Source: Gammaproteobacteria bacterium
GTDB lineage: Bacteria; Pseudomonadota; Gammaproteobacteria; Legionellales; Legionellaceae
DNA length: 64,000 nt
NCBI GenBank assembly: GCA_030147635.1
Contig: JASBUZ010000003.1
Span: 1 to 64,000, forward strand
Reading direction: 5' to 3'
The notes beneath the pieces are model-generated. The model was not told where the DNA came from. It did no database searches and saw only the letters and a program-made list of their open reading frames with translations. Below are positions 16,803 through 26,540 of this stretch, piece after piece. Position 1 is the first letter of the stretch; every line of letters starts with the position of its first letter. The translations under genes and the position numbers were made by a program.

Positions 16803-17576
16803 ATGCTAAGGCAAACTAAAAAACCAGAACTTTCAGTGATTCACCTCGTTTTTTTGAGTTTTTTATCACTTGCCGGAATCTCCCCTGCACATGCAGCAGC
16901 TGGCTGGGAAAAGCTAGCGCCTGGCATCGAGTACCGTGACCTCTCCCCAAACCCACTTATTCCTTGGGCACACGTTCACGTCTTTCGCATTAATTTACGT
17001 AAACAAAAACTCGACTTAGTCACAGCGAGCGACTTATCCAGACCGCATGCATCCGTTGAGGAAATGGCACGCCATAGTGATGCCTTGATTGCAGTTAATG
17101 GTGGCTTTTTTGATACTGAATATCATCCGCTTGGCCTACGCATTGGCCACCATCATCGCTATAGCGCGATTAAGCCAATTAGCTGGTGGGGAGTGTTTTA
17201 TACCATCCGAAAAAAAGCACGCTTAGCAAAAGTCTCTCAATATCCAGCAAGCCGCTCCGTAGACTTTGCCATTCAAAGTGGCCCACGACTCATTGTTGGT
17301 GGTAAAATCCCTAAACTAAAGCCTGGGGTTGCTGAACGTACGGCGCTTGGTATCACACAAAATAACCAAGTCATTTTGCTTGTCACCGAGCATGCAGCCA
17401 TGAGCACAACCGCACTCGCCGATATGATGAAAAAATTTCCGCTATATTGTGAAGATGCATTAAATCTTGATGGTGGTAGTTCAACCCAAGTTTATGCAAA
17501 TGTTGGTCGCCTAAAACTCAATACCCGAGGTGCGCTGGGTGTTAGCGATGCCGTCATTGTTAAAGCACGTGAATAA
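16803..17576 (+). CDS. Exported phosphodiester glycosidase family protein
   Basis: A 257-residue protein with an N-terminal signal peptide (hydrophobic stretch about 12-31, cut after AHA) and a NAGPA/DUF2233 domain. Typical marks are AVNGGFFDTEYHPLGL, the FAIQSGPRLIVGG segment, RTALGITQNNQVILLV and the conserved DALNLDGGSSTQVYA. Members of the family cleave sugar phosphodiesters, and in bacteria probably act on cell-surface glycans in the periplasm. It reads away from pmbA and lies upstream of the nrdAB control region. Confidence 0.85.
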   Translation: MLRQTKKPELSVIHLVFLSFLSLAGISPAHAAAGWEKLAPGIEYRDLSPNPLIPWAHVHVFRINLRKQKLDLVTASDLSRPHASVEEMARHSDALIAVNGGFFDTEYHPLGLRIGHHHRYSAIKPISWWGVFYTIRKKARLAKVSQYPASRSVDFAIQSGPRLIVGGKIPKLKPGVAERTALGITQNNQVILLVTEHAAMSTTALADMMKKFPLYCEDALNLDGGSSTQVYANVGRLKLNTRGALGVSDAVIVKARE

Positions 17577-17585
17577 ACACACAAC

Positions 17586-17594
17586 TTATCCACA
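17586..17594 (+). promoter_or_regulatory. DnaA box upstream of nrdAB
   Basis: TTATCCACA, a perfect consensus DnaA box, lies 160 bases before nrdA and about 40 bases before the -35 element. DnaA controls nrdAB in E. coli, so a cell-cycle input is likely. No cluster of further boxes is seen, so it does not look like an origin. Confidence 0.7.
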
Positions 17595-17627
17595 GCATAT
17601 ACCCTGATTATACCCATAGTTATTCTC

Positions 17628-17656
17628 TTGTTATTTTCAAACAAACACATTATATT
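17628..17656 (+). promoter_or_regulatory. Putative nrdAB promoter
   Basis: TTGTTA (17628-17633), a 17-base spacer and TATATT (17651-17656). The -10 lies inside the first NrdR box, so NrdR binding would block the polymerase. Confidence 0.6.
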
Positions 17657-17691
17657 GTAATAATCAGCCCGAAAAACACTATATCTTGTGT
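17645..17691 (+). promoter_or_regulatory. Pair of NrdR boxes
   Basis: ACACTATATCTTGTGT (17676-17691) matches the 16-base NrdR consensus closely. A weaker copy, ACACATTATATTGTAA (17645-17660), starts 31 bases upstream, three helical turns away, which is the usual spacing for cooperative NrdR binding. They predict repression of nrdAB when dATP is high. Confidence 0.8.
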
Positions 17692-17748
17692 TTTACTGAT
17701 ATCTGTAACCCAACTTAATAACTTTTTTAACGCGCCACCGGAGGAACT

Positions 17749-20577
17749 ATGGCCCAAATACTTGAACCTACAGACGAATTAACTTTAGAAAGCCCTGTCG
17801 AGTTCACAGTACACGCACCTGGAACCCTAAAAACGATTAAACGAAATGGAAAAGTTGCCCCTTACGATGCAAACAAGATTCAAGTTGCTTTAACGAAAGC
17901 ATTTATTGCCGTTGAGGGCGGAAGTGCCGCAAGCTCCGATCGTATCCACCGTAACCTTGAGCAACTTACACAGCAAATTACAGATGCTTTTTATCGTCGT
18001 CTTCCTAATGGTGGCACCATTCACATTGAAGATATCCAAGACCAGGTTGAACTTGCATTAATGCGCAGTGGTGAATATAAAGTCGCTCGAGCCTACGTCT
18101 TATATCGCGAAGAACGTCGCAAAGCACGAGAAGCAGACACAAAAGCAGATACAGCCAAAGGACCTAATACGCCTCTGATTACTATGCCAGACGGTGAAAT
18201 AAAACCGCTTGATCTTGCACGTATTAAAACCTTGGTTGAAGAGTCCTGTCGCGACTTAAAAGATGTAAGCGCAGAGCCTATTCTCAAAGACGCACTACGT
18301 AACTTATATCACCAAGCAAATCTTGAGGATGTGCACAAAGCACTGATTATGGCTGCTCGTGCTTTAGTCGAGAAAGAGCCAAACTACACTTACGTCAGTG
18401 CTCGCTTATTATTGAATAGTCTTAGAACCGAAGCACTCAGTAAGCTTGGCATGCAACAGGAAACTACCTGTGATGAAATGGCAAAGCTTTATTCCGCTTA
18501 TTTCAGAAAGTATCTGGCACACGGCATCAATCAGGGCATTCTTGATACAGGACTTGCTGAGTTTGACTTAGACAAACTAGGTCAAGCACTCTTACCTAAA
18601 CGAGATATGCAATTTACCTACTTAGGCTTACAAACTTTATACGATCGCTATTTCATTCATGAGCAGGATATCCGCTATGAACTGCCACAAGTTTTCTTTA
18701 TGCGTGTTGCCATGGGCCTTGCTATGAGAGAGAAAAACCGTGAAGAAAAAGCAATTGAGTTTTACTTACAGCTCTCGTCCTTTGACTACATGTCTTCAAC
18801 ACCAACCCTTTTCAACTCAGGAACCATCAGACCTCAGTTGTCGAGCTGTTACCTTACCACCGTGCCAGATAATCTCGATGGCATTTATGGCGCAATTCGT
18901 GATAACGCATTGCTCTCAAAATTTGCTGGCGGACTTGGTAATGATTGGACCTCAGTCCGTGCTATGGGTGCTCACATCAAAGGGACCAATGGCCGATCAC
19001 AAGGTGTGGTTCCCTTCCTGAATGTTGCTGACGCAACCGCTGTAGCGGTTAACCAGGGTGGAAAACGCAAAGGCGCTGTCTGCGCCTATCTTGAGTGCTG
19101 GCACAAAGACGTTGAAGAGTTTCTTGAGTTACGTAAAAACACAGGAGACGATCGCCGCCGTACTCACGACATGAATACTGCACTTTGGATTCCAGATTTA
19201 TTCATGAAGCGTGTCCACGAAAAAGCAGACTGGACTCTGTTTTCACCGGATGAAGTACCAGGCTTGCACGATACTTATGGTAAAGACTTTGAAAAGCTTT
19301 ATCTCAAATACGAGAAAAAAGCTGCCGAGGGTAAGCTTAAAAATACAAAAACACTCCCAGCTGTGAAGCTTTGGCGTAAAATGCTCTCTATGCTGTTTGA
19401 AACAGGTCACCCGTGGCTCACCTTCAAAGACACCTGTAACCTACGCTCACCACAGCAGCACGCAGGTGTCATTCATAGCTCAAACTTATGTACAGAAATT
19501 ACACTTAACACCTCTGAAGATGAAATCGCTGTTTGTAACTTAGGTAGCATTAACCTGCCGGCACACATCAAAGATGGCAAACTCGATGAGAAAAAACTCA
19601 AGAAAACCATTAAAACAGCGGTGCGCATGTTGGATAATGTCATTGACATTAACTACTACTCAGTGCCACAAGCACGTAATTCAAACTTGAAACACCGTCC
19701 TGTTGGTTTAGGTATTATGGGCTTCCAAGATGCTCTGTATGCTCTTGGTATTGATTACGCCTCAGATGCTGCCGTTGCTTTCGCAGATAAATCTATGGAG
19801 CTTATTAGCTACTACACCATTGAAGCATCATCTGACTTGGCCAATGAACGAGGTCATTATTCAAGTTATGAGGGCTCACTTTGGAGCCAAGGCATTTTGC
19901 CGATTGATTCTATCAATTTACTACAAAAAGCACGTGGTAAATTACTCACACAAAACAAGAATATGACGCTTGACTGGGAAGCGCTGCGCGTTAAAGTGCG
20001 TACGCAAGGTATGAGAAACTCAAACTTAATGGCGATTGCGCCTACAGCGACTATTTCCAACATTTGTGGTGTTTCACAATCCATTGAGCCAACGTATCAA
20101 AACTTGTTTGTAAAATCCAACTTATCTGGTGAGTTTACTGTCGTTAATCCTTATTTGGTGGCTGATTTGAAAGCACTCAACTTATGGGATGAAGTGATGG
20201 TAAATGATCTAAAGTATTTCAACGGCAGCATCCAAGACATTAACCGCATTCCGGCTGAGTTGAAAGCGCGTTATGCCACTGCCTTTGAAATTGAGCCAAA
20301 ATGGTTGGTTGAAGCAGCCTCTCGTCGTCAAAAGTGGCTTGACCAAGCACAATCGCTCAATATTTACATGGCCAAGCCATCAGGCAAGAAACTTGATGAA
20401 CTTTATCGGAATGCTTGGGTCTCTGGCTTGAAAACAACCTATTACTTGCGCAGTTTAGGAGCAAGTAATGCCGAAAAATCAACGCTCACGGATGGCGCAT
20501 TAAACGCAGTCAAAGTTGAAGATGCAGCACCAAAAGCTTGCTCGATTCTCGACCCAGATTGCGAAGCCTGTCAATAA
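17749..20577 (+). CDS. nrdA: Ribonucleotide reductase class Ia, alpha subunit
   Basis: NrdA reduces ribonucleoside diphosphates to deoxy forms. The 942-residue protein starts with an ATP-cone (about 28-125, IKRNGKVAPYDANKIQ) and a second, shorter cone-like region (about 140-240), the long form known from Pseudomonas. The catalytic core has SSCYLTTVPD (radical-cycle Cys), NLCTEITLNTS with the Cys and Glu of the active site, AVCNLGSINL, and the C-terminal redox pair CEAC at the very end. GGAGG precedes the ATG. It is followed after 22 bases by nrdB, and upstream are a promoter, NrdR boxes and a DnaA box. Confidence 0.96.
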   Translation: MAQILEPTDELTLESPVEFTVHAPGTLKTIKRNGKVAPYDANKIQVALTKAFIAVEGGSAASSDRIHRNLEQLTQQITDAFYRRLPNGGTIHIEDIQDQVELALMRSGEYKVARAYVLYREERRKAREADTKADTAKGPNTPLITMPDGEIKPLDLARIKTLVEESCRDLKDVSAEPILKDALRNLYHQANLEDVHKALIMAARALVEKEPNYTYVSARLLLNSLRTEALSKLGMQQETTCDEMAKLYSAYFRKYLAHGINQGILDTGLAEFDLDKLGQALLPKRDMQFTYLGLQTLYDRYFIHEQDIRYELPQVFFMRVAMGLAMREKNREEKAIEFYLQLSSFDYMSSTPTLFNSGTIRPQLSSCYLTTVPDNLDGIYGAIRDNALLSKFAGGLGNDWTSVRAMGAHIKGTNGRSQGVVPFLNVADATAVAVNQGGKRKGAVCAYLECWHKDVEEFLELRKNTGDDRRRTHDMNTALWIPDLFMKRVHEKADWTLFSPDEVPGLHDTYGKDFEKLYLKYEKKAAEGKLKNTKTLPAVKLWRKMLSMLFETGHPWLTFKDTCNLRSPQQHAGVIHSSNLCTEITLNTSEDEIAVCNLGSINLPAHIKDGKLDEKKLKKTIKTAVRMLDNVIDINYYSVPQARNSNLKHRPVGLGIMGFQDALYALGIDYASDAAVAFADKSMELISYYTIEASSDLANERGHYSSYEGSLWSQGILPIDSINLLQKARGKLLTQNKNMTLDWEALRVKVRTQGMRNSNLMAIAPTATISNICGVSQSIEPTYQNLFVKSNLSGEFTVVNPYLVADLKALNLWDEVMVNDLKYFNGSIQDINRIPAELKARYATAFEIEPKWLVEAASRRQKWLDQAQSLNIYMAKPSGKKLDELYRNAWVSGLKTTYYLRSLGASNAEKSTLTDGALNAVKVEDAAPKACSILDPDCEACQ

Positions 20578-20599
20578 TCTTACCCTTTAGGAGAAATTC

Positions 20600-21709
20600 A
20601 TGAGCACAACCTTAGATGAGCCGCAAGCAGTACAAAAAAAAGGTGTAGGTGCAACCGGCCTGGAATCCCTTGAAATGGGAGCAGCCCGCGTACAAGTCGA
20701 TGATAAAAAAATCATTAACTGTCGCGCTGACTTAAACCAACTGGTGCCTTTCAAATATAACTGGGCCTGGGACAAGTATTTAACCGCCTGTGCTAACCAC
20801 TGGATGCCGAATGAAATCAGCATGAGTGCAGACTTAGCCTTGTGGAATAATCCAAATGGACTGACCGAAGATGAGCGCCTGATTATTTTGCGAAATTTAG
20901 GCTTCTTCTCGACAGCAGACTCATTAGTGGCTAATAACTTAGTACTCGCGGTATATCGTCACATCACGAATCCTGAGTGTCGTCAATATCTGCTTCGTCA
21001 AGCATTTGAAGAAGCACTGCATACTCATGCTTATCAATACATCATTGAGAGCTTGGGACTGGATGAAGCCGCTGTCTTTAATATGTATCGTGAAATTCCA
21101 TCGGTATCGAAAAAAGCCGCTTGGGCGTTACCATTCACACAAAGTCTAGGCGATCCAACCTTCCTCACAGGTACTCCTGAAGCAAATCAACGTTTGTTAC
21201 GAGATTTAATCGCTTTCTATGTGGTATTTGAAGGTATTTTCTTCTACGTTGGCTTTACCCAAATTCTGTCTATGGGGCGACGTAACAAAATGGTTGGCAC
21301 TTCAGAGCAATTCCAATACATTCTACGTGATGAGTCAATGCACATGAACTTTGGAATTGATGTCATTAACCAAATCAAAATTGAAAATCCAGAACTTTGG
21401 ACAGACAGTTTTAAAGCAGAAATGACGCAGCTCGTTAAAGAAGGCGTGGCACTGGAGTATCAATATGCGAAAGACACCATGCCACGTGGTATTTTGGGCA
21501 TGAATGCCAGCATGTTTGAAGAATACTTACACTTCATCGCCAACCGACGCCTCACTCAAATTGGGCTCGCAGAGCTATATCCTGGCGCAGAAAATCCATT
21601 CCCATGGATGAGTGAAATGCTTGATTTGAAAAAAGAGAAAAACTTCTTTGAAACTCGGGTCATTGAGTATCAAGCAGGTGGCACACTCAGTTGGGATGAT
21701 GAAGACTAA
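20600..21709 (+). CDS. nrdB: Ribonucleotide reductase class Ia, beta subunit
   Basis: NrdB carries the di-iron site and the tyrosyl radical that starts NrdA catalysis. The 369-residue protein shows the metal-binding sequences [30 protein letters not shown] and [11 protein letters not shown]. The C-terminal tail (SWDDED) is acidic as expected for NrdA docking. TTAGGAG precedes the ATG. Its last 23 bases overlap the end of the convergent hypothetical gene. Confidence 0.96.
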   Translation: MSTTLDEPQAVQKKGVGATGLESLEMGAARVQVDDKKIINCRADLNQLVPFKYNWAWDKYLTACANHWMPNEISMSADLALWNNPNGLTEDERLIILRNLGFFSTADSLVANNLVLAVYRHITNPECRQYLLRQAFEEALHTHAYQYIIESLGLDEAAVFNMYREIPSVSKKAAWALPFTQSLGDPTFLTGTPEANQRLLRDLIAFYVVFEGIFFYVGFTQILSMGRRNKMVGTSEQFQYILRDESMHMNFGIDVINQIKIENPELWTDSFKAEMTQLVKEGVALEYQYAKDTMPRGILGMNASMFEEYLHFIANRRLTQIGLAELYPGAENPFPWMSEMLDLKKEKNFFETRVIEYQAGGTLSWDDED

Positions 21710-22889
21710 CCGCTTTTGGCTTCTCCTGTATTGCAGGAGAAGCATGATATGCAACAACTGGTGAAAAAAAGCAATATCCCATAATAGATGCAATACCTGA
21801 CGCAACCAAAAGCCCAGGGCTCATATAGACGATCCCCAAAATAAGTAACACTCCACCAGATAAAAAACCGAGATTAGCAATACACTTCAGGTAAAAACTC
21901 CAATCTAGTTGCTCTTCAGCCTGTTTTTCACTGACATCTTCTAGCTTGCACTGCGTTTTACTCTCAAGCCACATATACCATGCTTGTTCTTCTCTTGTAT
22001 ATGGACAAGAAATTAAAGTATCGAAGTACCCCCCTTGGTACTTAAGATATACTGTCGGCCTATCCGAAATAATGTGATGATTACTTTTAGAGGCTTCTAC
22101 TTGTTGAGCCTCTAAGATGCGCAGCCGCACACCAAAGTCAAGCATATTTATAGCCTTACGCCCTAAAGGAGGTTGCTCAAAAAAAATGCTCTTATCACCC
22201 CGACAAGGCAGATTACGCAAGGCGGGTACTGCTATATCAGCTAAAAAAGCAGATAAATTTATTTCACTTAGATTCGAAGATTGTACAGGATAAGCAAGTA
22301 GGCACTTTTCAAAAAAACTTTTAAGATTGCGCTTATCCTCCTTGGTCACATCAGAAATACCACGCAGGTTCAAATGCTTCAGTACACTATCTAAAAATCC
22401 ATCCGGCTTTTGGAGTGCTTGATCCATGTTATTTTCGGCAGTGATATCTTCTGTAAAAATGCTGTAGATTAAGCCATACAAAAAAGCATAATAAACGCTA
22501 TTATCATTTCTGGGGCAAGCGAGTACTCGATAAAAGTCAGTGTCTGAGTGCGTAATGATAAATTGCTCGACGCTTTCATCTTCAAATGAAGTGGTAATAA
22601 GTAACTGGAAAAAAGTAGCCAACTTATCACGATTTTCTTGATTATCTTTTCCATCAAGATCTATTTCATTGAGCTGCCAACCAAAGATAGTTCTTCCTTT
22701 TTTGATAGAGGCATTCAATCTATTGCAAATAAGTTTATGCTTCCCTTGCAAAGCCGGATATGAGGCACACAGAGACCTAATAAGCCTTTCATTGTGCACA
22801 TTATGAGTGGCTTGTTTCGCCGCCATATAAGGGCTTTCGATTACAGAACTCGACAAATTGCTGTAAACGATTCTCTGGAATAAAGCCAT
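21687..22889 (-). CDS. Hypothetical protein with two C-terminal membrane helices
   Basis: A 400-residue protein of unknown family. Residues up to about 335 are soluble and mixed alpha/beta, with several charged stretches ([15 protein letters not shown]). Two adjacent hydrophobic helices follow (about 338-385, [17 protein letters not shown] and [16 protein letters not shown]) and a short basic tail. A large soluble head with a C-terminal hairpin anchor is common among Legionella effectors that sit in host membranes; this is only a resemblance. ATG 22889 is preferred, with GGTG in front, over TTG 22901. It heads away from nrdB and overlaps it by 23 bases. Confidence 0.6.
   Translation of the reverse strand: MALFQRIVYSNLSSSVIESPYMAAKQATHNVHNERLIRSLCASYPALQGKHKLICNRLNASIKKGRTIFGWQLNEIDLDGKDNQENRDKLATFFQLLITTSFEDESVEQFIITHSDTDFYRVLACPRNDNSVYYAFLYGLIYSIFTEDITAENNMDQALQKPDGFLDSVLKHLNLRGISDVTKEDKRNLKSFFEKCLLAYPVQSSNLSEINLSAFLADIAVPALRNLPCRGDKSIFFEQPPLGRKAINMLDFGVRLRILEAQQVEASKSNHHIISDRPTVYLKYQGGYFDTLISCPYTREEQAWYMWLESKTQCKLEDVSEKQAEEQLDWSFYLKCIANLGFLSGGVLLILGIVYMSPGLLVASGIASIMGYCFFSPVVAYHASPAIQEKPKAVSLHHPN
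21719..21743 (+). other. Hairpin just after nrdB, inside the convergent gene
   Basis: A 10-base stem GCTTCTCCTG / CAGGAGAAGC with a five-base loop begins nine bases after the nrdB stop. There is no T-run, so it is probably an RNA-stabilising or weak rho-independent structure. It also encodes part of the opposing protein's C-terminus. Confidence 0.4.
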
Positions 22890-22914
22890 ATCAAGCACCA
22901 AATTATTTTATCGT

Positions 22915-23181
22915 CTACTTGCTTGGACCCATCGGTGAGTAAGGTGAGTGTTGGAATGTTTTAGTTTTTTTGCTCGGTGAGTTAGGAGGCGTAAACCGGT
23001 TCTTTCTATTCGCCTGATATTGTAAAAGCGCATCAAGAGATAATGGTGAACCAGGCTCAGATGCCCACTTTCCCAAGCGTTGCGAAAAAAAACCCATGCC
23101 CAGCAAAAACTGATTTACCTCATTCTGAAAGTCTTTAGTCAACTGAACTGTTTCTGACAGCATTAAATCTTCTATTTTCAT
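22915..23181 (-). CDS. Small hypothetical protein
   Basis: An 88-residue protein of unknown family. The N-terminal half is helical (MKIEDLMLSETVQLTKDF), the C-terminal third is low-complexity and rich in Pro, Ser and Lys (RFTPPNSPSKK, then QHSPYSPMGPSK). ATG 23181 is chosen because AGAGGG stands five bases upstream; longer in-frame starts have no site. It lies between two larger genes of the same strand with short gaps, so it is probably in the same operon as the Wip-like gene. Confidence 0.5.
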   Translation of the reverse strand: MKIEDLMLSETVQLTKDFQNEVNQFLLGMGFFSQRLGKWASEPGSPLSLDALLQYQANRKNRFTPPNSPSKKTKTFQHSPYSPMGPSK

Positions 23182-23224
23182 ACAACCCTCTTGCATAGAG
23201 CAAAAAATACACATTATATCCTTT

Positions 23225-25024
23225 TTATGGTTCCAATGCACCCGGTTTCTTCATTGCGCACTGAAGAATATCCATCTCTTCATCCAGTTCATCCAGTTTT
23301 GCTTGTATGAGATCACTTTCGCCTTTAGTTTTTGGCTTTTGAAAGAAAAAAGGGCGACCAAGCACTAATTTTGCTAATCGATTCTCATCATTTGCATCTT
23401 TGGTAAAAAGAGACATCACGCAGCTCAGCAAAAAACGAATCCCAGCAATGAGGTTATACCAAGCTTTCTCACACATCCCTCTCTCAGAAGCATCGATTGC
23501 ATGCTCACCAAGCCCTTCAAACGAGTGTTTACTTAAACGCTTAAGTTGTTTCTCCATTGCTTGAAATTGCTTTCTATCTAAGCAGTTTTGAATAACTTCA
23601 ATCTCTTTACTAACGGCTGTTCCGGCAGAGTACGTTTTGAGTGCTGAAAGTGCCTCTTTAATAGCACCTGTTAGCATATCACTTATTGCATTGGTTTTTG
23701 CAGCACATAAATACTCATTCAATCGATTTAACTCTTCTGGAGAAGACGACATATCCAAAGTCAGTAACGTATTATAAGTCGAAATCTGCGAAACAATTTG
23801 CTTCCCGTACTCAATCCAATAATCCTTTAAAAAACCATGAGTCTGTGCGGCTTTACTTTTACTCTTTTTAATCGCGGCTAACAAGCCCTGCTTCTCTTCG
23901 TGCCAACGCAGTTTATTTTCATTTAAAATTTGCTCAGACAAGTATTCGGCGGGCGGAAGCTTTGCATCCTGTAAAGCCGGTTTGGCTTCATCAGAAACAA
24001 AAACTGGATCGACTTCACTCCAAGCCCTAGCCCCCTTACCAAAACTATTATCGATTTTTGAAACATTGGCTCTTACATGAGCACCACCAATCGTATGGCC
24101 ATAGACAAAGTGAATTCTGTCCAAAGGAATATCAGCTGAGCCAGCAGATAGGTCTTCGTTTCGATTCCAGATAGCACATTCAACACAATGCTCCTTAGGC
24201 ACATGGTAATCACTCGGAATCTTGTTTCCGTCGTAAATCAAGCTAAAGTTTCCGTCACGCACACATGAAGTAAACTTTAGATTAATCGCATCAATCGTAT
24301 GTGCTAATTGCTCAACCGTACTTGCTTGGTAAGTAACACCAAACTTTTTCGCCATGTGGCTAATCACTTCTAAGTCAATTGGTGCATGTGAAAAAATCGT
24401 TATGCTTTTAGGAGCTGTATGACTCAAAGAATAATCGACAAGCTTCAGCGTTGGTAGATAAGTTTCTTCCATCAAACGCTCAAACTCTTCGTTTAAAATC
24501 GCGCCATCTTCGCCGATGCTATCGGCTAGGGCACTGAGCGAGCATTTCTGCTCATGCCAAACACCAACCCCTGCCCTTTTATCTAATACGCCAGTTCTTT
24601 TATACGCTTCATAAGCTAAGATGAGCTCAATGTCATGGTTCGAAATCAGAGTTGTAACAGGAACATGTTGTTCTCGCAACCTATCTAATATTGCTAAAAC
24701 GTATAAATCATTCTTCCCACGATCGGCAACAATATCCCCAATCAACCGTACCAAAATAGCTGGGTTTTTAATCTTAAGCTCATCTTTAATGAGCTTTAAA
24801 AAAGCTTTCTTATCTGCCGTCTTAGGATATTCAGTCGTATAGAGCTTCAATAGTTTTTTGTACTGAACTGGCTTAAATTCACATACGCCAAACCGGACCA
24901 AAGTATGGATAAGCTTGATTGCATTTGCATGCAGGTCTCCCAGCGTCACCTGCCCAACCTTTTTTTTGTTAAATCTGGGAAAACTCGATAAATCTTCTAC
25001 TTGAGATAAAAGCTCAAACACCAT
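23225..25024 (-). CDS. Wip-like metallophosphoesterase, candidate effector
   Basis: A 599-residue protein with a calcineurin-type (PPP) phosphatase domain in the first half. Metal and catalytic motifs run in order: LGDLHANA (GD at 29-30, His32), GDIVADRG (96-103), SNHD (129-131), FSHAPI (211-216) and VYGHT (307-311). The canonical GNHE reads SNHD. This arrangement, with TLGDLHANAIKLIHTL, resembles the Legionella Dot/Icm effectors WipA and WipB, which are protein phosphatases of this fold. The second half (about 350-599) is helical, lysine- and glutamate-rich, and of unknown role. Export and substrate are inferences. Adjacent genes are also hypothetical. Confidence 0.7.
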   Translation of the reverse strand: MVFELLSQVEDLSSFPRFNKKKVGQVTLGDLHANAIKLIHTLVRFGVCEFKPVQYKKLLKLYTTEYPKTADKKAFLKLIKDELKIKNPAILVRLIGDIVADRGKNDLYVLAILDRLREQHVPVTTLISNHDIELILAYEAYKRTGVLDKRAGVGVWHEQKCSLSALADSIGEDGAILNEEFERLMEETYLPTLKLVDYSLSHTAPKSITIFSHAPIDLEVISHMAKKFGVTYQASTVEQLAHTIDAINLKFTSCVRDGNFSLIYDGNKIPSDYHVPKEHCVECAIWNRNEDLSAGSADIPLDRIHFVYGHTIGGAHVRANVSKIDNSFGKGARAWSEVDPVFVSDEAKPALQDAKLPPAEYLSEQILNENKLRWHEEKQGLLAAIKKSKSKAAQTHGFLKDYWIEYGKQIVSQISTYNTLLTLDMSSSPEELNRLNEYLCAAKTNAISDMLTGAIKEALSALKTYSAGTAVSKEIEVIQNCLDRKQFQAMEKQLKRLSKHSFEGLGEHAIDASERGMCEKAWYNLIAGIRFLLSCVMSLFTKDANDENRLAKLVLGRPFFFQKPKTKGESDLIQAKLDELDEEMDILQCAMKKPGALEP

Positions 25025-25079
25025 TACTGAAACCAGAACAATTTATGTTTTTAAATTTTACATCTTAGTCATATAAAAA

Positions 25080-26480
25080 TCAAGTAGACCCTTGATTTCT
25101 AAATCCTTTTTGCTGAGTATCACCTACGATAATTTCAGACCCTTCTCCTTCGACACTTGGCGCTGGCACCTCTGCCATACCCTGATTAAATAAAGCTGCA
25201 AGAGAAAGGTAAATACGATGTCCAAGACATGAAACAGCCTCACTAAGTTCTGCTGATACACTAGGTGTTTCCCTAGATAAATTTGAGACTATCCCTGTTG
25301 CTGCAGCTACCGTTGCAATCATTAACCCGATTCCTGCTAGTGCAACCATAGGAACAATAACACTTCCTCCTGGAATTGTGTTTGAAAAAGCCCAAACAGT
25401 CATGAGTATATGTGGTTCGAAAAAGGTACATAGGGCCATAACCAATACGACTTCAATCGCAGCAGCAATTAAAATAGTCGCCAAAATTGCAGTAATATTC
25501 AGCAATAGCTGAAAAAAAGCATTCACAGTACAAAGTAACTCATACGCTAAGTCACCCAATGATTCCAATGGCCGCTCATGGGTTTGTCTATACTGCTGCA
25601 TTGCTGAAAACCAATCATTATTGTCAAATAAACATTGCAGCTCATAACTGACTTTTCCCCCGTTTAAAACATGTTGCTCTGCAGCCTTCATCACCTCGAG
25701 ATAACCCTTAGCAAACAAATCATCTGAAATACCACACACTTCTAACTTGTTTATAAACCAACGAATATAGTTTTTATCTGGTAAATAAGGAAGCGGCTTT
25801 AATCCTTGTTGCTTACGTGCTTTAATCAAGCCTATTAACTCACTTGGCCTTAAGTATTCCGCAAGATATTTCATTTCTTCAACAGAAAATGCATTATTTG
25901 CCAACCAAGAAGCCTGCGAGCCTTTTCGCAGTGACTGCATCCGCTGCACTCTCATCATGTCTTCACGCCCACTTAAAACCACTGGGATTGCAGCACGCAG
26001 ATAAACTCTATCTCCCAATAAATTCCATATTTGATATCGCTTTTGGATAAGTGCCTGCTCTGACTGGTCTGCGGCTTGGTACAGTTCTTCTATAAAATCC
26101 GGTATTTTTTGCATTAAGAAATAGAAATCAAGCTGAGCCTGGTTATCTGTCTTTTTCATATGCTTTAAGTACTTTTTGATATCATCATCACTTTTAAATG
26201 CGCGAAACAAGCCTTGCTGAAACAAATAATTCTTAATTTCTTCAGCAGAAAAACCAAGGTTTTCTTGCTCACTAAACTGGATTAAATAATCTAAGAGGGT
26301 GGTTTCAAAGTAGTCTTTATCAACTGTTTTATCGAAGAAAGATTGCTTTTGTTTGACCCCTGCCCAAGCACTTCGATAAAGAATCAGTGCTTGTAGTAAC
26401 TTTTTTTCGGGTTCAGTCGCATCAGCTGGTGTTTCAATCAGCTGATACAGCTTGGCGTTTGCTCGACCAATATAGGGCAT
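25080..26480 (-). CDS. Hypothetical membrane-anchored protein
   Basis: A 466-residue protein of no recognised family. Residues 1-320 are soluble and strongly helical, rich in Gln, Lys and Leu (DDIKKYLKHMKK). At least two long hydrophobic segments follow (about 325-350, LLLNITAILATILIAAAIEVVL, and about 375-400, VIVPMVALAGIGLMIATVAAA). The C-terminal end is polar. A soluble head with a central-to-C-terminal membrane hairpin again resembles effectors or inclusion membrane proteins, without proof. It precedes the Wip-like gene on the same strand by 55 bases. Confidence 0.6.
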   Translation of the reverse strand: MPYIGRANAKLYQLIETPADATEPEKKLLQALILYRSAWAGVKQKQSFFDKTVDKDYFETTLLDYLIQFSEQENLGFSAEEIKNYLFQQGLFRAFKSDDDIKKYLKHMKKTDNQAQLDFYFLMQKIPDFIEELYQAADQSEQALIQKRYQIWNLLGDRVYLRAAIPVVLSGREDMMRVQRMQSLRKGSQASWLANNAFSVEEMKYLAEYLRPSELIGLIKARKQQGLKPLPYLPDKNYIRWFINKLEVCGISDDLFAKGYLEVMKAAEQHVLNGGKVSYELQCLFDNNDWFSAMQQYRQTHERPLESLGDLAYELLCTVNAFFQLLLNITAILATILIAAAIEVVLVMALCTFFEPHILMTVWAFSNTIPGGSVIVPMVALAGIGLMIATVAAATGIVSNLSRETPSVSAELSEAVSCLGHRIYLSLAALFNQGMAEVPAPSVEGEGSEIIVGDTQQKGFRNQGST

Positions 26481-26540
26481 GACTCACCCACTCTGCCTCA
26501 ATAAACATTATTTCAAGTATAGTTCATTGAAACGAAGAGG

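Noticed and set aside
17586-17594. Replication origin near nrdA
   Set aside because: There is only one good DnaA box, no AT-rich repeat cluster and no origin-linked genes.
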